NCBI GenBank assembly: GCA_964602485.1
Contig: CAZRQU010000005.1
Location: 1 to 59,755 of the forward strand
Direction of reading: 5' to 3'
Source of the DNA: WJLG01 sp964602485
GTDB lineage: Bacteria > Patescibacteriota > Patescibacteriia > Patescibacteriales > WJLG01
Length of the DNA stretch: 59,755 bases
The notes under the pieces are model-generated. The model saw nothing but the letters and a program-made list of their open reading frames with translations. It was not told the origin of the DNA and did not search any database. Made by a program: the position numbers and the translations under genes. Positions 24,634 through 33,274 of this stretch are shown one piece after another. Positions within the stretch are counted from its first letter, which is position 1, and each line of letters begins with the position of its first letter.

Positions 24634-27457
24634 CTATTGGCTCCAGCTCCCCCCAATCTCCACCTGCTTCCATGTCTACGACTATCGGGACCTTTAATTT
24701 TAACTTTCCTTTCATTATATTCCTTATCTCTTCGGATATTTCAGCTACTTTTTTTTCTCTTATCTCAAATAAAAGTTCATCATGAACCTGAATTATCATC
24801 CGTACATCTTCTTTCCAGTTGATATTTATCCTGTCTTGTATCTCTATCATCGCCTTCTTGATCATATCCGCGTTGGTTCCTTGAAGGGGCATATTAATAG
24901 CGATCCTTTCCGCTCCGGCCTTGACCTGCTGGACTGATGAATGGATCTCCGGAATAAAACGCTTGCGGCCGAACATAGTTTCGGCATAGCCGGTTTCCCC
25001 GGCTCTTTCTATCGATTCTTCTACATAGGTTTTAATACCCCCAAATACTTTGAAATAATCTTCAATGAACTTCTTAGCTCGGCCGAAAGAAATATCAGCT
25101 GTTTGGGAAAGACCATAAGGGCCTTGTCCATAAAGAATACCGAAATTGACCGCCTTGGCTTCTCGGCGCATCTGTTTGGTCACGTCTTTTATGTCCACCT
25201 CATTGATAGCCGCTGCGGTAGCGCTATGGATATCCTCACCTTTTTTAAAGAATTCTATCATTTTTTTATCGCCTGAAAGATGGGCTGCTAAACGCAATTC
25301 TATTTGTGAATAATCAAGGCTAACCAGCTTATATCCTTTTTCGGCCTTAAAAGCTCCTCTTATCTCTTGCCCCAACTTGGTCCTTGTCGGTATATTCTGT
25401 AAATTAGGGTCGGTTGAAGACAAACGCCCGGTAGCAGTAACTGTCTGATTAAAGCTGGTATGTACTCGGCCGGTGTCCGGATCGATCAACTCGGGTAATG
25501 AATGAATATATGTATTGGAAAGTTTAGCCAACTCTCTATATTCCTGGATCAAGGGGATTATTTCATGTTTATCTTTTAACTTATCAAGTTCGGCCGCGGC
25601 CGTAGAGAAGCCGGTCTTTGTTTTACTTATGCCATCGGTGGATATTTCTAATTTTTCGAACAACACCTCTTTTAATTGCGAGGGTGAGTTTATATTGAAT
25701 TGTTTGTCGGAAACTTCATATATCTTTTTTTCCAAAGAACTTATTTTCTTGTCCACCTTCTTTCCAAGCTTGTTCAAAACATCCTTATCCAACATTACCC
25801 CTGTGTTCTCCATTTTGGCCAAGACCGGGATCAAGGGCATCTCTATATCATAAAAAAGTTCGTCCAAAGCCTTTTCTTTCAATTGCTTTCCCAGTCTATC
25901 TACCAATCGCCAAGTAAAATCAGCATCTTCACAACAATAAAGATACATATTTTCATCAGGTACTTGAGAAAAGCTTATCTTATTTCGCCCGGTTCCAAGC
26001 AGATCATCCTTGTTTATCTTTTCCCAGCCGAACTCGGAAAAAGATAAGGCATCCAAATTGTGCTGTCTGGATCCCGGATCAAGAAGATAGGAGGCTATCA
26101 TGGTATCAAAATAAACGCCTTTGACATCAACCCCGGCCGCTTGCATCACCCTAACATCAAACTTGGCGTTATGGGCCGCTTTTTTTATCTTCTCATCCTC
26201 AAAAACACCTCTAAATTCCTTTAACCAAGGATGTTCTTTGTTGTCTTCTTTAAGATTATAATTGAAAAGATCGTCTTTATCATTCTTGCTTCTCGTTTTA
26301 TCATTCTTAATTTTGACATAGTATCCTTCCCCATCTTTCCAAGAAAAACCTATACCCAGAAGACTATCTCTTAAAGGGTTGAATCCGGTAGTTTCAGTAT
26401 CAAAGGCAAAAAATTTTTGTTTTCTCAATTTTTTAAAAAACTCTTCAAAGTCTTTATCGTTATCCACTAATTTATATTTGAATTCTTTTTTGTTCCTGAC
26501 AAACTTATCGTCTTGTTCTATTTCTCTGTTATCGCTTTCCAGGGCCGGAACATCTTCTAGCTCGGAAACCCGGGGCAATAAGGATTTGAACTCCAGTTCA
26601 GAAAAAAGTTTGACCACTTTATTCCTGTCAAAATCACCGGCCTTTGCCTTTTTGAGGTCGAAAGCTATTGGAACATCGCATTTTATAGTAGCCAGTTCCC
26701 TGGAAAGATAAGCTTCCTCCTTGTGTTCCGTTAACAGATCGGCTATTCTAGGTTTTATCTTATCTTTTATTTTTTCTTTTTTATCTTTTAATTGAGTATA
26801 TATATTGTCTAGTGTGCCAAACTCGTTCAGTAATTGAATGGCTGTTTTTTCGCCAATCCCCCTAACTCCCGGAATGTTGTCTGACGGGTCTCCACGCAAA
26901 GCCTTGTAATCTACCATTTGTTCAGGCCCTACTCCACCGAATTTATCTTTGACCTTTTTTTCATCATACAAAATACTATCGGTTATACCTCGGCTCATAG
27001 TATACACTTCTGTGTCATCGTCCACCAGCTGCAAAGTATCTTTGTCGCCAGTAACGATCACGCTCTCCACCTTACCGTCCGTCTTCTTGGCTATGGTACC
27101 GATCAGATCATCGGCTTCAAAGCCGTCTTTTTCAAATATGGGTATATTCAAACTCTCGGCCACCTCTTTTACTTTAGGTATCTGATCATAAAGTTCTTGT
27201 GGGGCTTTTACTCGAGTAGCTTTATAGTCCTCATATTTCTCATGCCTAAATGTTTTGCCTTTTTTATCTAAAGTAAGCACCACGTATTCCGGCTTTAGCT
27301 CGGAAAGAGATTTCAAAAGGACGGAAGTGAAGCCGAAAACAGCATTGGTGACCAGGCCATCCTTGGTCGACATGGTTGGCGGAAGCGCATGAAAACTTCT
27401 ATGGATCAAAGCATTCCCGTCGATTATCATTAATTTTTCCTTTTTTTTCTTGGTCAT
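24626..27457 (-). CDS. polA: DNA polymerase I
   Basis: A 943-residue, three-domain polymerase for repair and Okazaki fragment processing. The 5' nuclease (residues 1 to about 300) has MIIDGNALIHRSFHA, EADDLIGTIAK and VTGDKDTLQL. The 3'-5' exonuclease domain retains FAFDTETTGFNPL, AAHNAKFDVRVM and CCEDADFTWRL, so proofreading is probably active. The polymerase has motif A VSLDYSQIELRLAAHLSGD, motif B RREAKAVNFGILYG and motif C VHDELLFE. Promoter TGATATAAT at 27464-27472 predicts a leaderless mRNA. Confidence 0.96.
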   Translation of the reverse strand: MTKKKKEKLMIIDGNALIHRSFHALPPTMSTKDGLVTNAVFGFTSVLLKSLSELKPEYVVLTLDKKGKTFRHEKYEDYKATRVKAPQELYDQIPKVKEVAESLNIPIFEKDGFEADDLIGTIAKKTDGKVESVIVTGDKDTLQLVDDDTEVYTMSRGITDSILYDEKKVKDKFGGVGPEQMVDYKALRGDPSDNIPGVRGIGEKTAIQLLNEFGTLDNIYTQLKDKKEKIKDKIKPRIADLLTEHKEEAYLSRELATIKCDVPIAFDLKKAKAGDFDRNKVVKLFSELEFKSLLPRVSELEDVPALESDNREIEQDDKFVRNKKEFKYKLVDNDKDFEEFFKKLRKQKFFAFDTETTGFNPLRDSLLGIGFSWKDGEGYYVKIKNDKTRSKNDKDDLFNYNLKEDNKEHPWLKEFRGVFEDEKIKKAAHNAKFDVRVMQAAGVDVKGVYFDTMIASYLLDPGSRQHNLDALSFSEFGWEKINKDDLLGTGRNKISFSQVPDENMYLYCCEDADFTWRLVDRLGKQLKEKALDELFYDIEMPLIPVLAKMENTGVMLDKDVLNKLGKKVDKKISSLEKKIYEVSDKQFNINSPSQLKEVLFEKLEISTDGISKTKTGFSTAAAELDKLKDKHEIIPLIQEYRELAKLSNTYIHSLPELIDPDTGRVHTSFNQTVTATGRLSSTDPNLQNIPTRTKLGQEIRGAFKAEKGYKLVSLDYSQIELRLAAHLSGDKKMIEFFKKGEDIHSATAAAINEVDIKDVTKQMRREAKAVNFGILYGQGPYGLSQTADISFGRAKKFIEDYFKVFGGIKTYVEESIERAGETGYAETMFGRKRFIPEIHSSVQQVKAGAERIAINMPLQGTNADMIKKAMIEIQDRININWKEDVRMIIQVHDELLFEIREKKVAEISEEIRNIMKGKLKLKVPIVVDMEAGGDWGELEPIDE

Positions 27458-27463
27458 ATCTTT

Positions 27464-27472
27464 ATTATATCA
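27464..27472 (-). promoter_or_regulatory. Extended -10 promoter of polA
   Basis: Minus-strand TGATATAAT, 6 bases before the polA ATG at 27457; leaderless type. Confidence 0.6.
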
Positions 27473-27577
27473 CACTTATATGCCTATAAAAATCTATTTT
27501 TCATACAAAAACCCCTTATCCGCCAACAAACGAACAAGGGGGTTAAAGGGGAACCGTACAAAAGCAATTTTCCATAC

Positions 27578-27847
27578 TCACTTTTCCTCCTTCATCGTGT
27601 TTTCAAGCCTAAGCACTTCAGTGTCAACAAATTCTCTATCTGAAGCATTAAGGTTTGTGCTTTTGATATTAAGATAGGCTTGCAAAAGCTCTAAACGACG
27701 ACGCTTCAATCCGGCTTTTGTTTTAAGGCTGTCATCTCCTTGATGGATATTCTCAATTTTTTTCAAGAATTCTCCCGCAGCTTTGAGGTCATCCAAAGAA
27801 GACGAATAAAGAGCATCTTTGAAATTTTGCAGATTACCAACCTTCAT
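27578..27847 (-). CDS. Hypothetical 89-residue soluble protein
   Basis: A small charged, helical protein (LDDLKAAGEFLKKIENI; LKRRRLELLQAYLNI). A strong ribosome site (GGAAAGGGGG) lies 7 bases upstream of the ATG, supporting translation. It follows the radical SAM gene in the same direction, but a terminator at 27911-27938 lies between them, so it may be a separate unit. It is not recognised and lacks features of a RiPP precursor such as a cysteine-rich core. Confidence 0.6.
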   Translation of the reverse strand: MKVGNLQNFKDALYSSSLDDLKAAGEFLKKIENIHQGDDSLKTKAGLKRRRLELLQAYLNIKSTNLNASDREFVDTEVLRLENTMKEEK

Positions 27848-27910
27848 AATTTACCCCCTTTCCTTAGTTGGCATCTCTCTTAAATATATCAAAAATAAAA
27901 GATAATTAAA

Positions 27911-27938
27911 AATAGGACGCCTTTATCAAACGTCCTAT
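27911..27938 (-). terminator. Terminator of the radical SAM gene
   Basis: TAGGACG / CGTCCTA stem; T-rich tail on the minus strand. Confidence 0.7.
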
Positions 27939-27942
27939 GTTG

Positions 27943-28959
27943 TCACAAGAAGGGATGAAGCTGAAAATTTTCCTGCAATGATCCTTTGTACGCCAAACAT
28001 CCTGAGCGACATTTAGTGTAGAACCGACAATCCAAACACTTGGGATCTGCCGGCTTAGTTGCTGAACGATAAAAGTCCAAAGCTTTCCCGCTCCTCATAA
28101 AATCTCGATATTCATGAGGCGTAGAAAAATCTTTATCCAGCTTGCCCAGAGGTCTGTCCCAAAGATGATTACAAGGATAAACGGCGCCATCAACCCCAAT
28201 GACTATCGCTCTGGCCTTTTTGACAAAACAAGAATACACAAAACGAGCGTCATCAACCATTCTTTGCGCGAACCATTCCGGAAACAAACAGAAAGGCAAA
28301 GATATCCGAAACTTGGCCGGAATTTCCAAATTGATGGTCTTGTCGCTTGCTTCTATCAAGAAGCAAGCTATTTTATTCAAGGTCCCTTTCTCCATCACTT
28401 GACCTGGAGCCGGCTTTTGCGCCTCAAAAAGAACATGAGGAGCTTCTATCTTTTGTAAAAAGGAAAAAGTTTCCTCCTTATACCTCATGACCTCCTTGGT
28501 AACCACGACATCTATAGATATCATGGCCTTCTTTTGCACAAGATTTTCGATTCCTTTTCTATGCTCAAAGAAAAGATCTTTGCCGGTATTGTGTAAGAAG
28601 GAGCATCTTTCATGTCCCTTGAAGGACACTGAAAAAACCCCAACCCCTTTTGCCAGAACCTCCTCTAAAAAAAGCTCATCAGAAAAAGTTATGGCATTAG
28701 TATCCAAACAAACACGCAAACAATGTTTATTGGCCAAGTCCAATATTTGAAAAAAGTAAGGATGAAGCGTTGGCTCTCCTCCTATCAAAACAACACTGTT
28801 CACACCGATCTCCTGCAAAAAGGACATGGCTCTGTCGACCATTTCCAAATCCATCATCTTTGACTCCATCTGGTCACGGCAATAGCACCAGTTGCAAAAA
28901 AGATTGCAATTGGAAAAAATGTTGAGCCAAGCCACGAATCTTTGGGGTAGTAGTAACAT
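27943..28959 (-). CDS. Radical SAM/SPASM-domain protein
   Basis: A 338-residue enzyme. The N terminus has the radical SAM cluster motif CNLFCNWC (CxxxCxxC). The expected GGEPTLHP follows near residue 61. The C terminus has a SPASM-like set of cysteines (YPCNHLWDRP, then CLDCRFYTKCRSGCLAY) that would bind one or two additional Fe-S clusters. Such proteins modify peptides or proteins, for example anaerobic sulfatase maturases or RiPP enzymes. No clear substrate gene is adjacent. A consensus AGGAGG ribosome site stands before the ATG. Confidence 0.85.
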   Translation of the reverse strand: MLLLPQRFVAWLNIFSNCNLFCNWCYCRDQMESKMMDLEMVDRAMSFLQEIGVNSVVLIGGEPTLHPYFFQILDLANKHCLRVCLDTNAITFSDELFLEEVLAKGVGVFSVSFKGHERCSFLHNTGKDLFFEHRKGIENLVQKKAMISIDVVVTKEVMRYKEETFSFLQKIEAPHVLFEAQKPAPGQVMEKGTLNKIACFLIEASDKTINLEIPAKFRISLPFCLFPEWFAQRMVDDARFVYSCFVKKARAIVIGVDGAVYPCNHLWDRPLGKLDKDFSTPHEYRDFMRSGKALDFYRSATKPADPKCLDCRFYTKCRSGCLAYKGSLQENFQLHPFL

Positions 28960-29081
28960 TCAGTCCTCCTGTAGTTTATTTTCTTTATGAAAAGAGCTTA
29001 TATTAAATAACCATAATTAAAGAAAAAAAGCAAGTCTTTTAACTATCTTACATCAAAAGCTATTCTAAGATCACCCCTTTT
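28960..29081. other. Intergenic region upstream of the radical SAM gene
   Basis: AT-rich. It holds the ribosome site of the radical SAM gene; no clear promoter boxes were identified. Confidence 0.4.
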
Positions 29082-29330
29082 TTCACCCCCTTGGTTCGAA
29101 TCACCTTAGGGTCTTTTCACAAATAAAAAACCCGCTTTCGCGAGTTTTTTATTTGTGGACCCTAAGGGCGCCTTCGGCTATTCGAAGTCGCTTTCGCTCC
29201 ATGAGGGGTTTTCCACCCCTCATTACTCCCCCGGAAAAAGGGGGAATCCTTCCCCCTTCACCCCCTTGGTTCGAATCACCTTAGGGTCTTTTCACAAATA
29301 AAAAACCCGCTTTCGCGAGTTTTTTATTTG
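29082..29330 (-). repeat. 175-bp repeat carrying the tRNA-Ala(TGC) terminator and 3' end
   Basis: A block of about 87 bp is present at 29082-29168 and again at 29257-29343. It contains an inverted tRNA-Ala 3' end (GGTTCGAATCACCTTAGGG), the terminator AAAAAACCCGC...TTTTTT and the direct 3' acceptor GGACCCTAAGGG. Between the copies are several GC-rich hairpins, such as ATGAGGGG...CCCCTCAT. Confidence 0.8.
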
Positions 29331-29404
29331 TGGACCCTAAGGGATTCGAACCCTTGACCCCCTGCTTGCAAAGCAGGTGCTCTAGCCAACTGAGCTAAGG
29401 GCCC
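29331..29404 (-). tRNA. tRNA-Ala (TGC)
   Basis: Anticodon loop TTTGCAA in stem CCTGC/GCAGG. Acceptor GGGCCCT/AGGGTCC contains the G3:U70 alanine identity pair. Confidence 0.94.
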
Positions 29405-29462
29405 AATATTATTATGTTTGTTTTAAATACCTCAAGCAACTTAACCGTCTACCTCTCAGAAC

Positions 29463-29515
29463 ACAAGTGCTCCCTGCCTACCGGCAGGCAAATAGCCAAC
29501 TTCAGCTAAGGGCTT
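29463..29515 (-). repeat. tRNA-Ala(TGC) 5' half copy split by a palindrome
   Basis: AAGTGCTC, then the hairpin CCTGCC-TACC-GGCAGG, then TAGCCAACTTCAGCTAAGGGC. Without the hairpin this is the 5' half of the adjacent tRNA-Ala, cut on the 3' side of the D stem. Confidence 0.7.
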
Positions 29516-29591
29516 AGAAATAAATAAAAGGACTTTTCAAGATCCTTTTATTAATTATCTTATAGCAAACTTTCTTGATTTTTGCAAGCTA

Positions 29592-29852
29592 CTAGATATT
29601 GCCGCCCATGGTATTTATCAAGGGACTTAACAGCCAATTCATAAAACCATCTATCAGTCCCGTAAACATAAGCACGCCTATGAAAAAAACTAGCATTCCT
29701 ATTAATTTCCAGCCTAAGCGCGACCCGCCCTCGGTTCCTAGATACTTTTCAAAAAAAGCGATAGAACCAAAAGTTTTATATATCCCTTCTGACTTTATAA
29801 CCATCAACACGCCTATGCCGGCTACAAAAAAACCTAATATTATTGTCCACAT
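29592..29852 (-). CDS. Small two-span membrane protein, unknown
   Basis: An 86-residue protein with an N-terminal hydrophobic segment (IILGFFVAGIGVLMVI), a polar middle with GGSRLGWK, and a second segment (LIGMLVFFIGVLMFTGLI). It starts one base after the stop of the LysM-M23 peptidase gene, so it is co-expressed with it. No family name is known to me; a cell-envelope role is inferred from context. Confidence 0.65.
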   Translation of the reverse strand: MWTIILGFFVAGIGVLMVIKSEGIYKTFGSIAFFEKYLGTEGGSRLGWKLIGMLVFFIGVLMFTGLIDGFMNWLLSPLINTMGGNI

Positions 29853-29853
29853 A

Positions 29854-31188
29854 TCATTTGATGTAATTCAATGGATTATATTTCCTATTATTTATTATAA
29901 CCTCAAAATGTAAATGAGGTCCAGTCGACCAACCGGTAGAGCCCATCTCGCCGATCGCCTGTCCTTTGGTCACGCTGGCGCCATTGGAAAAATATATCTT
30001 TGACAAATGAGCATATCTCGTCTTCTTGCCTCCGCCATGATCAACATCGACTCTATAACCATAACCATTGGACCATCCCGAATAAGTGACAGTACCAGCA
30101 TCAGCCGCGAATATCAAAGTACCCGTATTGTCAGCTAGGTCCAGTCCGTGATGACGCCAAGAATAATATTGCGTGATCCTCTTATACCCGTCTGTTGGCC
30201 AAGCCATTTTATTTGAAGAGACCGGCTGGCTGGAAACTATCTTCTTGATAGTCGATATAGGATTGTAGGCCGGCTCTTTCTTTTCTGTTTTAGAAGCTAC
30301 ATGGGTCACTTTCCTGCCACCAGGAATAAAGAGCTCCTTGCCTATAGATAATTTTGAAGAGTCGGTCAAACGATTCGCCTTCATTAATTCGCTTACAGTA
30401 ATGTCGTATTTTTTAGCTATATAGCTTAGATTCTCTCCACTTTTAACCTTATGACCAACACCTGTTCCCGGCAAAATAGTAAGCTCGTCTCCGGGCCGTA
30501 TCAAACTATAAGAACTTAAATTATTCTCCCATAGTATAGTGTTCACACTAATGCCGAACTCTTGGGCAATAGTACTGATGGTGTCTCCCGGTTTTATAGT
30601 GTAATTTATCGGCCGGGTCCTGGTCTTTTGACTCACCCTGGTACTGGCCACATCAGGTCTAACAAGGTCTCCTTTATCCGAGATAACGCTATCAGTAAAA
30701 GCTTTCTCTTCCTCTTTTAAGGAAGCTTTTGGTTTGTTCTCTACTCCGGCCATTCCCAAATACTTAAGTTGGGTCTGAGCATTCATACTTTCTTCATTGA
30801 AGCCCTCCTCTATCAATTCATCGTCTGCCACATCCCCAAACTCACTTTTGACCATTTCGGCTATAATAGTTCCTTTAACTCCTTCTGTTACCGTTTGCGC
30901 TCGTCCTCGGCCAGACAATCCTATAAAAACCGTATAAACAGTCAATATCATAACGAATATATGCACTGTTTTTCGACCAACCAAAAAGGAAAGAAAATTC
31001 CCTTTGAATTTATCCCAGCCCAATTTTTTAGCCAAAGAAAAATGAACAAGATAGCTCTTTACCAATATCTTAAAAAGTAAAAAACGAAAAATAAAAACAA
31101 CCGGCCTGAACATAAGAACCACAATGCCAGCTATCATCTTGGCAACAACATTCAATAGCCCTAGAAAAATAAGGGAGATGTCCACCAA
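29854..31188 (-). CDS. LysM-M23 peptidase (cell-wall endopeptidase)
   Basis: A 444-residue envelope protein. It begins with one or two hydrophobic segments (about residues 1-100) rather than a plain signal peptide. Two LysM domains follow (YTIKPGDTISTIAQEFGISV and HKVKSGENLSYIAKKYDITV), then a linker and an M23 peptidase domain with HHGLDLA and GPHLHFEV, the zinc-binding pattern. It would bind and cut peptidoglycan crosslinks or glycyl bridges. The coupled small membrane gene follows. Confidence 0.9.
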   Translation of the reverse strand: MVDISLIFLGLLNVVAKMIAGIVVLMFRPVVFIFRFLLFKILVKSYLVHFSLAKKLGWDKFKGNFLSFLVGRKTVHIFVMILTVYTVFIGLSGRGRAQTVTEGVKGTIIAEMVKSEFGDVADDELIEEGFNEESMNAQTQLKYLGMAGVENKPKASLKEEEKAFTDSVISDKGDLVRPDVASTRVSQKTRTRPINYTIKPGDTISTIAQEFGISVNTILWENNLSSYSLIRPGDELTILPGTGVGHKVKSGENLSYIAKKYDITVSELMKANRLTDSSKLSIGKELFIPGGRKVTHVASKTEKKEPAYNPISTIKKIVSSQPVSSNKMAWPTDGYKRITQYYSWRHHGLDLADNTGTLIFAADAGTVTYSGWSNGYGYRVDVDHGGGKKTRYAHLSKIYFSNGASVTKGQAIGEMGSTGWSTGPHLHFEVIINNRKYNPLNYIK

Positions 31189-31285
31189 AAAACCTTTTAT
31201 TTGTCTTTCTTTTCTAGAAATATAATTAAAGCTTAACTAAAAATATATTACCACCAAGGAGCCGGCCGGTCAATTTGCTTATTGA

Positions 31286-31314
31286 TTGTTAATCGCTTAA
31301 TTTTATGGTAAAAT
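31286..31314 (+). promoter_or_regulatory. Promoter of the pilin cluster
   Basis: -35 TTGTTA (31286-31291), 17-bp spacer, -10 TAAAAT (31309-31314) preceded by TGG. The leader is about 115 bases. Confidence 0.6.
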
Positions 31315-31319
31315 AAAAA

Positions 31320-31386
31320 CAAGCAACAACATCAATACATGATCGATCGAAGAATCGATCGTTTATTCGTGTATTCAATGTTCTTG
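31320..31386 (+). promoter_or_regulatory. Long hairpin in the pilin mRNA leader
   Basis: AACAT-C-AATACA pairs with TGTATT-C-AATGTT and the inner ATCGATCG pairs with itself across the loop. It lies at the 5' end of the transcript, where it could protect the mRNA from decay. Confidence 0.6.
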
Positions 31387-31433
31387 TTAAATGTAATTTA
31401 AAAAATAATTAAATAAAGAAAGGGGGTAAATCT

Positions 31434-31832
31434 ATGAAAAAACTTTCTAAAGTACTGTTAGTATTAGTTATGGCTAGTGCCTTGGTGGTTCCTAGCATGG
31501 TTGGCGCCGCTGCTGGCGACATCACTTTCGACGACATTACCACTGGTGATGGAGAAGCTGAAGACATTTCAGCTGGCTTGGGCGACAGGGATCCCAGAGA
31601 TATCGCCGCCAGCTTGATCCAAGTTATTCTTGGGTTCTTAGGTATCTTAGCTGTTGTGATCATCTTGATCGGTGGTTTCAAATGGATGACTGCCGCTGGA
31701 AACGAAGATCAGGTAGCCGAAGCTAGAAAGATAATCGTAGCCGGTATAATCGGTTTGGTTATCATATTAGCCGCTTGGGGTATCGCAAACTTCGTCCTAG
31801 AATCTCTATTGACAGCTACTACTACTGGTTAA
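31434..31832 (+). CDS. T4SS-type pilin-like protein 1
   Basis: A 132-residue VirB2/TrbC-like (T4SS pilin) protein. It has a signal peptide cut near GAAAG, a short acidic region, then two hydrophobic helices flanking the family motif GGFKWMTAAGNEDQVAEARKII. Mature subunits would sit in the membrane and could polymerise into a filament. The ribosome site AAAGGGGG lies 8 bases upstream. It is the first of six tandem paralogues and likely the most expressed, because hairpins follow its stop codon. Confidence 0.85.
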   Translation: MKKLSKVLLVLVMASALVVPSMVGAAAGDITFDDITTGDGEAEDISAGLGDRDPRDIAASLIQVILGFLGILAVVIILIGGFKWMTAAGNEDQVAEARKIIVAGIIGLVIILAAWGIANFVLESLLTATTTG

Positions 31833-31834
31833 TA

Positions 31835-31858
31835 ATTCCTAAGACCGGTCTTAGGAAT
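31835..31858 (+). terminator. Perfect 24-bp palindrome after pilin 1
   Basis: ATTCCTAAGACC and its complement GGTCTTAGGAAT begin 2 bases after the stop codon. There is no long T tract, so it may be an mRNA-processing or stabilising hairpin rather than a full terminator. Confidence 0.55.
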
Positions 31859-31887
31859 AGGGTTTTCACCTATACTAAGGTGGAAGC

Positions 31888-31928
31888 CCCTCATCATCCT
31901 TAAAGATCATCTTTAAGGATGATGAGGG
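31888..31928 (+). promoter_or_regulatory. 41-bp perfect palindrome covering the pilin 2 ribosome site
   Basis: CCCTCATCATCCTTAAAGAT pairs perfectly with the following sequence ending GATGAGGG. The GAGGG that should act as Shine-Dalgarno for the ATG at 31935 is inside the right arm, so translation should be low unless the hairpin is opened. Confidence 0.65.
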
Positions 31929-31934
31929 AAAAAT

Positions 31935-32327
31935 ATGAAAAAAATCTCAAAACACAAACTCATTCTATTGGCTTTAACGGTCTTAACGGCTTGTTTTGGC
32001 TTGTTATTGCTATCAAATCCCAAGGTTCTAGCCTCAGAAAGCTACGGGCTGGACGAAACAATGGGAGTGGGAAACAATAAAGATGCTTTAATAGAAGACG
32101 ATCCGGAAGAAATAGCCGGTAGCATAATTGGTTCCTTGCTCACTTGGACAGGCGTTATCTTTCTCGCTCTTATCTTTGCCGGAGGCATAACTTGGATGAC
32201 TGCTCAAGGAAATGAACAAAAAATAGAAAAAGCCAAGCAAATGATAGTGGCCGCTATTTTCGGTTTATTGATAGTTCTGTCCGCTTACGCCATCACTGCT
32301 TACATAGGAGGAACTCTAACGGGATAG
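31935..32327 (+). CDS. T4SS-type pilin-like protein 2
   Basis: A 130-residue paralogue with an N-terminal signal peptide (LLLLSNPKVLA-SES), a short acidic mature N terminus and the two-helix core around GGITWMTAQGNEQKIEKAK. The C terminus is AYIGGTLTG. Its ribosome site is sequestered in a long hairpin (31888-31928), which would lower its level relative to pilin 1. It is co-directional with pilin 3, 20 bases downstream. Confidence 0.83.
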   Translation: MKKISKHKLILLALTVLTACFGLLLLSNPKVLASESYGLDETMGVGNNKDALIEDDPEEIAGSIIGSLLTWTGVIFLALIFAGGITWMTAQGNEQKIEKAKQMIVAAIFGLLIVLSAYAITAYIGGTLTG

Positions 32328-32347
32328 ATATTACAATACATTTACAC

Positions 32348-32728
32348 ATGAAATATTTATTTTCCATAGCGTTAATTGCTATCTTTCTCTTTTCTGTTTG
32401 TCTACCATTGCAAACCTATGCTTATGATTTTGAAAAAGACAGCGGACTTAAAACCATAGGAGGAAAAGAAGGTACCGGCCATACCGAGCTTAAAGACACC
32501 GGAGGCAACGCTATTTTCAGATTAATAATGCCTTTAGTTGGCGTAGCCTATCTTATATTAATGATATATGCCGGTTATTTATGGATGGGAGCCCAGGGAA
32601 ATGAAGAACAAATAAAGAAATCCCAGGGGATAATAGTTTCCGCTACTTTAGGATTAATAATAGTTTTCGCCTCTTACGCCATTTCCTTCTATGTAGTTTC
32701 CACTTTTCAAGAAGGTCTAGTTGAATAG
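32348..32728 (+). CDS. T4SS-type pilin-like protein 3
   Basis: A 126-residue paralogue. The signal peptide ends near LQTYA-YDF. The core is YAGYLWMGAQGNEEQIKKSQ, with hydrophobic helices on both sides and a C-terminal FYVVSTFQEGLVE. A conserved lysine/glutamate-rich turn after GNEE is kept. It is part of the six-gene tandem set. Confidence 0.83.
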   Translation: MKYLFSIALIAIFLFSVCLPLQTYAYDFEKDSGLKTIGGKEGTGHTELKDTGGNAIFRLIMPLVGVAYLILMIYAGYLWMGAQGNEEQIKKSQGIIVSATLGLIIVFASYAISFYVVSTFQEGLVE

Positions 32729-32747
32729 AATTCACCACAATATCAAT

Positions 32748-33251
32748 ATGCCTAAAAAGAAAAGGAGAAAAGTCTATTTTTCTTTATTTGATTCCTTGGC
32801 AAAAATAGCCATCGTTTCCTTATGCTGTCTTTTTATAATGATGAATATTATTAGCATGGTCTCAGCTCAGGGTATAAACGATGCTTTTAAGGTCACCGAT
32901 GGTAGCGGCAAAGATGCACTGGACACAGTAGCCGGAGAAGCCGGTTATAATATAACTGCCGAAGGAAAGGATCAACCCTTTGATTTTATAAGTCCGATCT
33001 TTGCTAAGGTTATCAATTCACTTTTGACCTTTTTAGGTATTGCCTTCATCTTATTGATGATCTATGGCGGATTCTTATGGATGTCAGACCAAGGCAATGA
33101 GGAACAAGTAAAAAAAGCCAAAAGCTTAATAACGGCAGCGGTTATCGGAATAGCCATAGTTTTGAGTTCTTATGCCATTAGTTTCTTGGTGGTCAATACT
33201 TTCAGTGAAAAAACTTTGGACAATCCGGTATCAGAGACCCCTTCTGAATAA
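32748..33251 (+). CDS. T4SS-type pilin-like protein 4
   Basis: The longest paralogue (167 residues from the ATG at 32748; an upstream in-frame ATG at 32721 would overlap pilin 3 by 8 bases). The basic start MPKKKRRKVYF precedes the signal helix, which ends at SMVSA-QGI. The mature region before the helices is longer than in the others. The core is YGGFLWMSDQGNEEQVKKAK. It ends in a short acidic tail. Confidence 0.8.
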   Translation: MPKKKRRKVYFSLFDSLAKIAIVSLCCLFIMMNIISMVSAQGINDAFKVTDGSGKDALDTVAGEAGYNITAEGKDQPFDFISPIFAKVINSLLTFLGIAFILLMIYGGFLWMSDQGNEEQVKKAKSLITAAVIGIAIVLSSYAISFLVVNTFSEKTLDNPVSETPSE

Positions 33252-33274
33252 GGAATATTTAATACATATCAACT

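Noticed and set aside
29082..29404. Integron or insertion sequence
   Set aside because: No integrase or transposase gene, no attI/attC pair, and unit ends match the tRNA rather than a fixed terminal repeat.
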